NCBI GenBank assembly: GCA_910588655.1
Contig: CAJUPJ010000058.1
Location: 1 to 13,417, forward strand
DNA length: 13,417 bases
Direction of reading: 5' to 3'
DNA from: an uncultured Lachnospiraceae bacterium
GTDB taxonomy: Bacteria; Bacillota; Clostridia; Lachnospirales; Lachnospiraceae
Part shown: positions 7,171-13,417 of the stretch, piece by piece
How positions within the stretch are numbered: position 1 is the stretch's first letter
Layout: each line of letters starts with the position of its first letter
Notes under the pieces: model-generated
The model's input: only the letters and a program-made list of their open reading frames with translations
Told to the model about the DNA's origin: nothing
The model's database searches: none
Position numbers and translations under genes: made by a program

Positions 7171-7845
7171 ATGCAGAAAATATTAATAGTTGAAGATGAT
7201 ATTATTATATGTGGCGGAGTTAAAATATTTCTTGAAAGCAAGGGCTATAAGGCTGATTGTGCATATTCACTGGCAGAGGCAGAAGCTGCACTGTCAGGCT
7301 CTTATAACCTTATAATCCTTGACATTAACCTGCCTGATGGCAATGGGCTTGATTTATGCAATATAATACATAAAGAACGGCAAATCCCGGTAATCTTTCT
7401 TAGTGCAGATGATACTGACGAAGATATGATAAAAGGATTTAAAGCTGGATGTGATGATTATATTGCAAAACCATTTTCAACCGAACTGCTTAACCAGCGT
7501 ATAATGGCAGTCTTAAGAAGAACCGGGCAGAATACAGGTAATGACCTGTTCCAGTATAAAGATATGTCAGTTGATTTCAAGAAAATGCAGGTATATATAA
7601 ATAATTGCCTGGTTAAGCTTTCTGTAACAGAATATAAATTACTTGAATTACTTATTAAAAATATGGGCCAGGTTCTTACAAGGGAAACAATTATAGAAAG
7701 AATATGGGACTGTGATGAAAACTTTATAGACAGCAACACTTTAAATGTCCATATAAGACGTCTTAGGCAGAAGCTTGAACCAGATGATAAGAACCCCCAG
7801 TATATACGTACAGTATTTGGCATTGGATACACATATGGGGATTAA
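7171..7845 (+). CDS. OmpR-family response regulator of the FtsX-type transporter operon
   Basis: The product has 224 residues. The ATG at 7171 is preferred; a run of five G at 7160-7164 serves as ribosome site, and the frame upstream (to a TTG overlapping the permease stop) does not look like receiver sequence. The receiver domain (about 1-115) has acidic residues Glu8, Asp9 and Asp10, phosphoacceptor Asp51 in LIILDINLPDGNG, Ser78 and Lys100 (IAKPF). The C-terminal winged helix (about 130-224) includes LSVTEYKLLELL and VHIRRLRQKLEP and ends in the usual GIGYTYGD. It is a cytoplasmic transcription factor activated by the kinase that starts one base past its stop. The triple 11-bp repeat at 3743-3775 is its most likely target. 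Confidence 0.92.
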   Translation: MQKILIVEDDIIICGGVKIFLESKGYKADCAYSLAEAEAALSGSYNLIILDINLPDGNGLDLCNIIHKERQIPVIFLSADDTDEDMIKGFKAGCDDYIAKPFSTELLNQRIMAVLRRTGQNTGNDLFQYKDMSVDFKKMQVYINNCLVKLSVTEYKLLELLIKNMGQVLTRETIIERIWDCDENFIDSNTLNVHIRRLRQKLEPDDKNPQYIRTVFGIGYTYGD

Positions 7846-7846
7846 A

Positions 7847-8875
7847 ATGGATAGAAAAAAATATAACAAAACAATTTATATAATTATTACCCTTAATATT
7901 ATTTTCCTGGCTGCTTTTCCAGTAATAATTTTTATAATAACAAAAAACCTGCCCGCTGCTGCCATAAGTGGCACCGGAATGTTATTATTATGTATTCTTT
8001 CTTATGCACTGTACAGGACAGATGATAAATATATTTCTGGAATTGTAATACAGCTTTCAGAACTTATGGATGTGCTGCTTTATGTTAATGGCAGGGAAAT
8101 ATTTCCTGATAATGAAGATACAGTCCTGTCCAAATTACAGAACAAAGTAATCAAACTTTCCAAAATTCTTAAAAACAGAAGCATACAGGAAGAACAGGAA
8201 CATGAAAATATTAAAAAACTTGTTTCTGATATATCACACCAGTTAAAAACTCCTATAGCTAACTTAAAAATGTACAGCAATTTCCTGGCAGATACAAAAC
8301 TTCCACCAGAACAGCAGCAAGAATATATTGATATTATACGCCTTTCTGCAGAACGCCTTAATTTCCTTTCAGAAAATATAATTAAAGTTTCCAGGCTGGA
8401 AAGTGGCATTATACAGTTAAAAATGCGGAAACAAAGCCTTAATGATACTATACTTAAAGCTGTAAAAGATATTTACACAAAAGCACAGCAGAAAAACATT
8501 GAAATCCAGTATAACGAAAAAGATAAAATAGAATTAAAACATGACAGGAACTGGACAGCAGAAGCTATATTTAACCTTCTTGATAATGCTGTTAAATATG
8601 GAAACGCCGGAAATACTATATATATGTCTGTACGGCGTCTTGGAATGTTTGCAGAAATATCTGTAAGGGATGAAAATAATATTATACCATATGAAGAACG
8701 CAACAATGTTTTTATGAGATTTTACAGGGGAAAGAACAGCAACAGGCAGGAAGGGCTTGGTGTAGGGCTTTATCTTGCGCGCGAAATCATAGTAAAACAG
8801 GGAGGATATATTAACCTGCGGGCATCAGGCAATGGAAATATATTTACCATAATGCTTTATATAGACACATTATAA
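7847..8875 (+). CDS. Sensor histidine kinase, short-loop (intramembrane-sensing-like)
   Basis: The product has 342 residues. The ATG at 7847 follows the regulator's stop by a single base, implying translational coupling. Two membrane segments (about 10-32 and 36-56) leave almost no outside loop, as in BceS-like kinases that sense through the partner transporter. The dimerisation motif is SDISHQLKTP with His131; the N box is NLLDNAVKYG with Asn247; the late ATP motif is GLGVGLYLA (303-311). The middle ATP motif, normally DxGxGI, reads DENNII (275-280), lacking both glycines. It is the last gene of the operon and is expected to signal transporter or ligand state to the regulator upstream. Confidence 0.9.
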   Translation: MDRKKYNKTIYIIITLNIIFLAAFPVIIFIITKNLPAAAISGTGMLLLCILSYALYRTDDKYISGIVIQLSELMDVLLYVNGREIFPDNEDTVLSKLQNKVIKLSKILKNRSIQEEQEHENIKKLVSDISHQLKTPIANLKMYSNFLADTKLPPEQQQEYIDIIRLSAERLNFLSENIIKVSRLESGIIQLKMRKQSLNDTILKAVKDIYTKAQQKNIEIQYNEKDKIELKHDRNWTAEAIFNLLDNAVKYGNAGNTIYMSVRRLGMFAEISVRDENNIIPYEERNNVFMRFYRGKNSNRQEGLGVGLYLAREIIVKQGGYINLRASGNGNIFTIMLYIDTL

Positions 8876-8990
8876 TGGGGAAGGGACGCAGGATTTCTGT
8901 ATCCAGCATAAACATTATTATATGACAGGGGGTACCTCAAGCCATTACCAAACCAGCGGAAGCGTGCTTTTTTCATGGAAGACACTTTGG

Positions 8991-9108
8991 ATTTGCCAGC
9001 CTGTACAATATATGATATTTTTAAACAATCCCCTTAACTAAATGATATTGTGGCGTAGCATAATCGTACTCCTGTATGGAAATTTCCGGCTCTGGCACTG
9101 AAACCGTC
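8991..9108 (-). repeat. Dispersed repeat, copy A (protein-tail remnant)
   Basis: This 118-bp stretch, read on the minus strand, aligns with 2045-2161. It stays open in one frame, reading VSVPEPEISIQE then YDYATPQYHLVKGIV and a TAA stop near 9033. The frame may extend back to about 9128 as EAEKLRQT. Similarity between the copies continues about 35 nt past the stop and ends near GCTGGCAAAT. Silent differences (TCA/TCT, CCG/CCA) point to coding ancestry. It looks like the 3' end of a lost gene, possibly from an insertion sequence, but the family was not recognised. Confidence 0.65.
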
Positions 9109-9117
9109 TGTCTTAAT

Positions 9118-9135
9118 TTTTCAGCTTCATTTCAG
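9118..9135 (+). promoter_or_regulatory. Direct-repeat operator upstream of the second response regulator
   Basis: TTTTCAGCTTCATTTCAG contains two TTTCAG half-sites (9119-9124 and 9130-9135) with an 11-bp period. The same 18-bp motif, with one difference, lies at 11122-11139 before the ABC genes. Two overlapping TATAAT boxes (9149-9154 and 9155-9160) follow. The operator would cover the -35 region, the usual position for an OmpR-family activator. Autoregulation by the product of 9208-9876 is inferred. Confidence 0.65.
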
Positions 9136-9148
9136 ATTATTGTTATAT

Positions 9149-9160
9149 TATAATTATAAT
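9149..9160 (+). promoter_or_regulatory. -10 region for the second response regulator gene
   Basis: Two adjacent TATAAT hexamers (9149-9154, 9155-9160) stand about 50 bp before the start codon. No good -35 box is present; the operator half-site TTTCAG occupies that position. This fits an activator-dependent promoter. Confidence 0.5.
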
Positions 9161-9207
9161 GGATAGTCAAAATCCAGGCATTATAACAGAAACTGGAGGG
9201 TTAAGCT

Positions 9208-9876
9208 TTGAAGATACTTATTATTGAAGATGAAAAACTGCTTGCAGATTCCATTCAGGAATTTTTAAACAATAAGGGATTTGATACAGAAGCTGTCTAT
9301 GATGGTGAAACCGGGAAAGAATATGCAGAGCTTGGAATTTATGATTTACTTATACTTGATGTTATGATGCCAGGCATGGATGGCTATGAGGTTGCCAGAA
9401 AAGTCCGTTCCAGGCATCTTGGCGTACCCATCCTTATGCTTACTGCCAAATCAGGAATTGAAGACCGGATTACAGACCTAAATGCAGGTGCAGATTACTA
9501 TCTCACTAAACCATTTGATACAAGAGAACTTTTAGCCTGTATTAATGCACTGTTGCGCCGCCAGGGTTCACAGGTAGATGAACTTGTGTTTGGCAATACT
9601 TCTTTAGACCTCCAGTCTGCATCTCTTAACTGCGGAAGTAACAGTATACGGCTCTCTGCAAAAGAATTTGACATTATGCGCTTTCTTTTCAATTCTGGAA
9701 AAAATAATCTTTCTAAAGAAGCAATCCTTGCAAAGGTCTGGGGATATGATTCTAATGCTGTAGAAAACCATGTAGAAGTTTATATTGGATTTCTCAGGAA
9801 AAAACTGGCAAGTATAGGGTCAGACATACATATTGAAGCAGTACGCAAGCTTGGCTACCATCTGGAGGTGCATTAA
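9208..9876 (+). CDS. OmpR-family response regulator of the GldA/F/G-type transporter
   Basis: The product has 222 residues and starts with TTG at 9208. The choice rests on GGAGGG at 9195-9200, seven bases upstream, and on the receiver beginning directly with MKILIIEDEKLL. The receiver has Glu7, Asp8 and Glu9, phosphoacceptor Asp51 (LLILDVMMPGMDGYE), Thr79 and Lys101 (LTKPFD). The winged-helix domain (about 125-222) carries LSAKEFDIMRFL and VEVYIGFLRKKL. The kinase gene begins at the base after its stop. The shared operator before this gene and before the ABC genes at 11189 suggests that it controls both transcripts. Confidence 0.92.
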   Translation: MKILIIEDEKLLADSIQEFLNNKGFDTEAVYDGETGKEYAELGIYDLLILDVMMPGMDGYEVARKVRSRHLGVPILMLTAKSGIEDRITDLNAGADYYLTKPFDTRELLACINALLRRQGSQVDELVFGNTSLDLQSASLNCGSNSIRLSAKEFDIMRFLFNSGKNNLSKEAILAKVWGYDSNAVENHVEVYIGFLRKKLASIGSDIHIEAVRKLGYHLEVH

Positions 9877-11085
9877 ATGATTAAAAAATTGCAGATTAAA
9901 TTTATCGCAGTTAATATGGGAATAGTAACTATTATGCTCTGTTTTATTCTGGGTCTTGTCTACCATTTTACAAGAACAGACCTTGAAAACAAGAGTATAA
10001 ATATGATGCAGGATATTGCCAGCCAGCCTTTCCGGCTGGCTGTTCCAGATAAAGCATATACAGACATGCATCTTCCATATTTTACAATAAGGCTTGGGCT
10101 TAAAGGTGAATTAATTACATCTGGCGCAGGCTATTTTGATTTATCTGATAATGACCTTTTAAACAATCTTAAAACCCATGTTTTTACATCCACAAGTGAT
10201 TTTGGCATTATTAAAAAATATAACCTGAGATATTACCGTATTAATACCCCGCTTGAGAAATATTGTGTATTTGCTGATATTTCAAGTGAAATTGCAACAC
10301 TCGACGGTCTGATGAAAACATGTATTTTAACTGGGGCATTTAGTTTCCTAGTATTTCTGTGTATAAGCATTTTACTGTCTAAATGGGCAGTAAAGCCAGT
10401 AGAAACAGCCTGGAAACAGCAGAAACAGTTTATAGCCGATGCCTCACATGAACTTAAAACACCCCTTACAGTTATTATTACAAATGCAGAACTTATGTTA
10501 AATACTGGATATAGCAGTGATAAAAGGCAAAAATTCCTGGATGGCATCTTAACAATGGCACAGCAGATGAAAGAACTTACAGGACAGATATTAGAGCTGG
10601 CAAGAAATGACAATACAATATCCAGGGAAAATTTCTGCCCTGTCAATTTTAGCAGCCTGGTCTCTAATTCCATTCTTCCTTTTGAACCAGTATTTTTTGA
10701 AAAAAACCTTGTACTTGTACAGCAGATTGAACAGGATATTAAAGTTACAGGCATAGAAACAAAACTTAAAGAAGTAACAGGAATTTTATTAGATAATGCG
10801 TGTAAATACTCCCGGGCTGCAGGCACTACCAGAATAAGGCTTAAAAAATATAAAAGAAACCACTGTCTGTTATCTGTTGCTAATGAAGGAAAAGAAATAC
10901 TGCCAGATGATTTAAAAAATATTTTCTTACGTTTTTACCGCACAGACAAAGCCAGAAACCATAAAGGAAGTTTCTGGCTTGGGCTTTCCATTGCAGAAAG
11001 TATTGTTAAAAAACATAAAGGAAAAATCTGGGCAGAAAGCAAAGACGGGGTTAATTATTTTTATGTTGATTTACCATGCCTTTAA
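9877..11085 (+). CDS. Sensor histidine kinase with an extracellular sensor domain
   Basis: The product has 402 residues. The ATG directly follows the regulator's stop, and GGAGGTG within the regulator's last codons is the ribosome site. TM1 (about 9-31) and TM2 (about 148-169) enclose an outside domain of about 115 residues of no recognised fold. The cytoplasmic part has FIADASHELKTPLT with phosphoacceptor His191, N box LLDNACKYS with Asn307, VANEGKEI at 334-341, and GSFWLGLSIAES (364-375). In the last motif the first glycine of the usual GxGLGL is Trp367. It pairs with the TTG-started regulator upstream; the ligand is unknown. Confidence 0.9.
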   Translation: MIKKLQIKFIAVNMGIVTIMLCFILGLVYHFTRTDLENKSINMMQDIASQPFRLAVPDKAYTDMHLPYFTIRLGLKGELITSGAGYFDLSDNDLLNNLKTHVFTSTSDFGIIKKYNLRYYRINTPLEKYCVFADISSEIATLDGLMKTCILTGAFSFLVFLCISILLSKWAVKPVETAWKQQKQFIADASHELKTPLTVIITNAELMLNTGYSSDKRQKFLDGILTMAQQMKELTGQILELARNDNTISRENFCPVNFSSLVSNSILPFEPVFFEKNLVLVQQIEQDIKVTGIETKLKEVTGILLDNACKYSRAAGTTRIRLKKYKRNHCLLSVANEGKEILPDDLKNIFLRFYRTDKARNHKGSFWLGLSIAESIVKKHKGKIWAESKDGVNYFYVDLPCL

Positions 11086-11121
11086 ACACGCACGCTTTTA
11101 TTTCACAAAATATCCATAATA

Positions 11122-11139
11122 TTTTCAGCGTCATTTCAG
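11122..11139 (+). promoter_or_regulatory. Direct-repeat operator upstream of the ABC/GldF/GldG genes
   Basis: TTTTCAGCGTCATTTCAG carries two TTTCAG half-sites (11123-11128 and 11134-11139) 11 bp apart. It is identical at 17 of 18 bases to 9118-9135. TATAAT at 11150-11155 begins 10 bp after the second half-site, and no normal -35 box is present. This marks a separate activator-dependent promoter for the transporter genes, very probably under the regulator encoded at 9208-9876. Confidence 0.65.
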
Positions 11140-11149
11140 CAGAAAATAT

Positions 11150-11155
11150 TATAAT
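11150..11155 (+). promoter_or_regulatory. -10 box for the ABC/GldF/GldG genes
   Basis: A TATAAT hexamer lies 34 bp before the ATG at 11189, allowing a short leader with GGAGG at 11180-11184. The -35 position is taken by the TTTCAG operator. Confidence 0.55.
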
Positions 11156-11188
11156 ATTCCAAAAGAAAAAATAAAAACGGAGGTTTTT

Positions 11189-12139
11189 ATGGTAACAGTT
11201 GAAAATTTAACAAAATGCTATGGCAGCTTTACAGCTGTAAGTAATTTATCTTTTGAAATTGGCGGAGGGCATGTATATGGCTTTCTAGGACCAAATGGTG
11301 CTGGAAAATCAACTACAATGAATATTATGGCGGGATGCCTGTCTGCCTCAGAAGGTAATATAAAAATCGGAGGTTATGATATTTTTGAAGAACCAAAAAA
11401 AGCCAAAAGATTAATTGGCTATCTTCCAGAGCAGCCGCCTTTGTATATGAATGAGACTCCTGCAGAATACTTAAAATTCGTTGGTGAGGCTAAAGGTTTA
11501 AAAGGACAGGAACTAAAGCAGCATGTGGAAAACGTAATTGTACAGACACATATAGAAGATGTCAGGAACTGCCTGGTTTCAAAACTTTCTAAAGGGTATA
11601 AACAGAGGGTCGGAATAGCGCAGGCATTGCTTGGCAGCCCTGAGGTGATAATTCTTGATGAACCAACTGCCGGGCTTGACCCTGTACAAATCGTTGAAAT
11701 ACGTGACCTTGTAAAACAGCTTGGGCAGACACATACTGTTATATTTATTTCGCATATTCTTTCAGAAGTCCAGGCAATATGTGAAAAAGTATTAATTATT
11801 GCCAAAGGCAGGCTTGTAGCATTTGATGAACCTGGAAACCTTGAAAAACTTTTGCTTGGTTCTAATGAAATTTTATTTACAGCAGAAGCTTCAGCAGCAG
11901 AAACTAATAACATTCTGAAAAGTATTGAAGACATTACAGAATGGGATTTAACAGAAAAAGATAATGGAATTGTTACAGCTAATGTAAAAACCGGCACTAG
12001 CAGCCCTTATGAGGTATGCCGCACCCTTTTCTTTGCATTTGCTTCTGAGGAAAAAGCCCTTCTTGAAATAAAACCAAAAAAAGCCAGTCTTGAAGATGTA
12101 TTTATTGAACTTACAGAAAACAGGGAGGAAAATTTATGA
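11189..12139 (+). CDS. ABC transporter ATP-binding protein (GldA/CcmA type)
   Basis: The product has 316 residues; GGAGG stands a few bases before the ATG. Walker A is GPNGAGKST (34-42), the Q-loop region is YLPEQPPLY (78-86), the signature is LSKGYKQR (133-140), Walker B is VIILDEP (153-159) followed by AGLDP, and the switch histidine is His189. About 90 residues beyond the nucleotide-binding domain form a C-terminal extension like that of GldA and drug-export ATPases. Its last four bases overlap the permease start (ATGA). With the permease and the GldG-like gene it forms a gldA-gldF-gldG-like set. In non-gliding bacteria such sets are uncharacterised ABC-2 exporters, so a gliding function is not implied. 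Confidence 0.92.
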   Translation: MVTVENLTKCYGSFTAVSNLSFEIGGGHVYGFLGPNGAGKSTTMNIMAGCLSASEGNIKIGGYDIFEEPKKAKRLIGYLPEQPPLYMNETPAEYLKFVGEAKGLKGQELKQHVENVIVQTHIEDVRNCLVSKLSKGYKQRVGIAQALLGSPEVIILDEPTAGLDPVQIVEIRDLVKQLGQTHTVIFISHILSEVQAICEKVLIIAKGRLVAFDEPGNLEKLLLGSNEILFTAEASAAETNNILKSIEDITEWDLTEKDNGIVTANVKTGTSSPYEVCRTLFFAFASEEKALLEIKPKKASLEDVFIELTENREENL

Positions 12140-12999
12140 TTGCTGTACTAAAACATGAATTATCTGGCTATTTCCATTCATTATCTGCCTATATCTTTGG
12201 GGCATTCCTGCTGGTTTTCGTAGGGATTGGGACTATGTTTTATAATATATACCAGGCAGTAGCCAATTTTGAATATGTATTAAACTTTGTAAGCCTGGTT
12301 TTCGTAATTATTATTCCAATACTTACAATGCGCGTTATTGCAGAGGAAAGAAAGCAAAAAACAGACCAGCTTCTATATTCACTTCCAATTACAACAACAC
12401 AGCTTGTAACAGGAAAATATATAGCAATGTTAATTGTATATTTAATACCATTATGTATTATCTCATTATATCCTCTTGTATTTGCACAATTTGGGGAAGT
12501 GTACCTTCCCGCTTCTTATGGCTCATTATTTGCATTTTTTATTATGGGGGCAGCACTAATTGCTATTGGTACATTTATTTCATCTCTAACTGTAAACCAG
12601 GGGATTGCTGCTGAAATTTCAGTATTAATCTTTCTTTTTAATTACTACAGCGCAAGCCTTGCTGAATATGTTTCTTCCACTACACAGGGTTCACTGGCAG
12701 CATTATTTATAATATCAGTTATTATGGGGTTAATAGTAAACTTCCTTGCCAAAAACAAAACACTGGCTTATATAACAACCCTGCTTCTAATGTTAATTAC
12801 TGTTGTTATTTATTTTGCTGATAAAACACTGTTTGAAGGCATGCTTCCAGATATAATGGAAAAACTATCACTTTTTGAAAGATTTAATACATTTGTAAAC
12901 GGGGTTTTTGATGTAACCTCAGTTATTTATTATGTGACCATAGCCATTTTCTTTTTATTCCTGGCTGTACAGTCTCTTGAAAAAAGGAGGTATAACTAA
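12136..12999 (+). CDS. ABC-2 type permease, GldF-like
   Basis: The product has 287 residues and overlaps the ATPase stop by 4 nt, so the two are probably translationally coupled. Hydrophobic segments lie at about 15-35, 45-65, 95-115, 127-150, 185-204, 208-227 and 261-280. The first cytoplasmic loop carries EERKQKTDQLLYSLPITTTQLVTGKY-type sequence (70-95), the hallmark of ABC-2/GldF permeases where the ATPase docks. It ends with a basic tail. Its stop is directly followed by the ATG of the GldG-like gene. The substrate is unknown. Confidence 0.88.
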   Translation: MIAVLKHELSGYFHSLSAYIFGAFLLVFVGIGTMFYNIYQAVANFEYVLNFVSLVFVIIIPILTMRVIAEERKQKTDQLLYSLPITTTQLVTGKYIAMLIVYLIPLCIISLYPLVFAQFGEVYLPASYGSLFAFFIMGAALIAIGTFISSLTVNQGIAAEISVLIFLFNYYSASLAEYVSSTTQGSLAALFIISVIMGLIVNFLAKNKTLAYITTLLLMLITVVIYFADKTLFEGMLPDIMEKLSLFERFNTFVNGVFDVTSVIYYVTIAIFFLFLAVQSLEKRRYN

Positions 13000-13389
13000 A
13001 TGAAACATCTTAAATTACCTGTAAAACCTTCTATGCAAGGCAAAAACCATATTGCTTTCAAGGGCGGCACATATTCTGTTGCTGTTACAGCAGTTGTACT
13101 CGCAATAATAATTACAATAAATATTCTTGTTTCATCACTTCCTAAAACAATTACAAAATATGATACAAGTTCATCAAAGCTTTATTCAATTACAAGTGAT
13201 ACCAAAGTAGTTGTAAATGCACTGGAAAAAGATGTGGTTATAAACTGGATTGTACAGTCTGGCAAAGAGGATGAGGTTATAGAAAACCTGCTTGATAAAT
13301 ATGGAAGTTTATCAGAACATATAAGCATTGTCAAGAAAAATCCAGATATATATCCAGACTATGGTTACTATTCAGGCTTTAGGGTATAA
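13000..13389 (+). CDS. GldG-like ABC accessory protein, frame interrupted after 129 codons
   Basis: The reading frame has 129 codons and starts directly after the permease stop; AGGAGG at 12985-12990 supports the ATG. It has a cytoplasmic basic start, one membrane segment (about 27-47) and the beginning of the outside domain. That domain includes SSSKLYSITSDTKVVVNALEKDV-type sequence (57-79) and NPDIYPD (114-120). GldG-like proteins usually run several hundred residues and end with another membrane segment, so this one is clearly short. The stops TAA at 13387 and 13393 are followed in the same frame by FAKTY (13402-13416). This matches the motif expected straight after YPD/YPN in relatives, as far as I recall the family. 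The gene therefore looks like a full-length one broken by a 42-nt in-frame insertion, or a pseudogene; the window ends at 13417. Confidence 0.7.
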   Translation: MKHLKLPVKPSMQGKNHIAFKGGTYSVAVTAVVLAIIITINILVSSLPKTITKYDTSSSKLYSITSDTKVVVNALEKDVVINWIVQSGKEDEVIENLLDKYGSLSEHISIVKKNPDIYPDYGYYSGFRV

Positions 13390-13401
13390 AAATAAATAAT
13401 T
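13360..13401 (+). other. Apparent 42-nt in-frame insertion with two stop codons in the GldG-like gene
   Basis: Between the Asp codon at 13357-13359 and the Phe codon at 13402-13404 lie 14 codons reading YGYYSGFRV, stop, K, stop, II. Leaving them out gives an uninterrupted NPDIYPD-FAKTY in one frame. I saw no flanking target duplication or strong hairpin. The Phe codon TTT also occurs inside the insert at 13378-13380. Confidence 0.5.
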
Positions 13402-13417
13402 TTTGCCAAAACATATA

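Larger units (their letters stand above)
8876..9207. other. Intergenic gap between the two sensor/transporter modules
   Basis: These 332 bp hold no convincing gene. There is a small GGAT/ATCC hairpin soon after the kinase stop without a following U run, then about 70 bp with nothing recognised. After that come the minus-oriented repeat copy A (8991-9108) and the operator and promoter of the next regulator (9118-9160). No clear terminator for the upstream operon was found. Confidence 0.6.

Noticed and set aside
8960..8985. GC-containing stretch followed by six T after the first sensor kinase as an operon terminator
   Set aside because: No stable inverted repeat directly precedes the T run, so it was not called.

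Overview
The window is AT-rich DNA from a low-GC Gram-positive anaerobe, most likely a member of the Lachnospiraceae (Clostridia). The reasons are the strong GGAGG-type ribosome binding sites, a secreted protein joining RCC1 repeats to a BspA-like leucine-rich region, a cytidylate-kinase-like protein of the kind common in Clostridia, and two neighbouring sensor kinase/ABC transporter modules. This is inference; no taxonomic marker gene lies inside the window.

Left part (1-3854). The extreme left holds a strong minus-strand promoter (TTGACA, 17 bp, TAATAT) with an AT-rich upstream stretch. It is followed by a boxA-like leader that looks like the start of a ribosomal RNA operon running off the left edge. 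A perfect 17-bp hairpin terminator separates it from a minus-strand gene for a secreted RCC1 seven-repeat plus LRR protein, which has its own consensus promoter. Next come two minus-strand genes: a degenerate sirtuin-like protein and a cytidylate-kinase-like protein, the latter with its own promoter. Both could be read from that promoter.

Middle (3743-8875). This is a plus-strand operon: ABC ATPase, two-domain FtsX-type permease, OmpR-type response regulator, then a short-loop sensor kinase. It resembles peptide-sensing/detoxification or envelope-stress modules. Three tandem 11-bp repeats at its promoter are the likely response-regulator site.

Right (8876-13417). A 332-bp gap is followed by a second regulator/kinase pair, then an ABC ATPase, an ABC-2 permease of the GldF type and a GldG-like gene. 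The same 18-bp direct-repeat operator (17 of 18 bases identical) lies before the regulator and before the ABC genes, so the second system probably controls itself and this transporter. The GldG-like frame is interrupted after 129 codons by two in-frame stops. A sequence matching the expected continuation resumes in the same frame 42 nt beyond the break, just before the window ends.

A 117/118-bp sequence occurs twice in opposite orientation, in the gap 3' of the sirtuin gene and in the gap before the second regulator. It appears to be the tail of a protein-coding sequence left by a mobile or duplicated element; one copy carries a frameshift.
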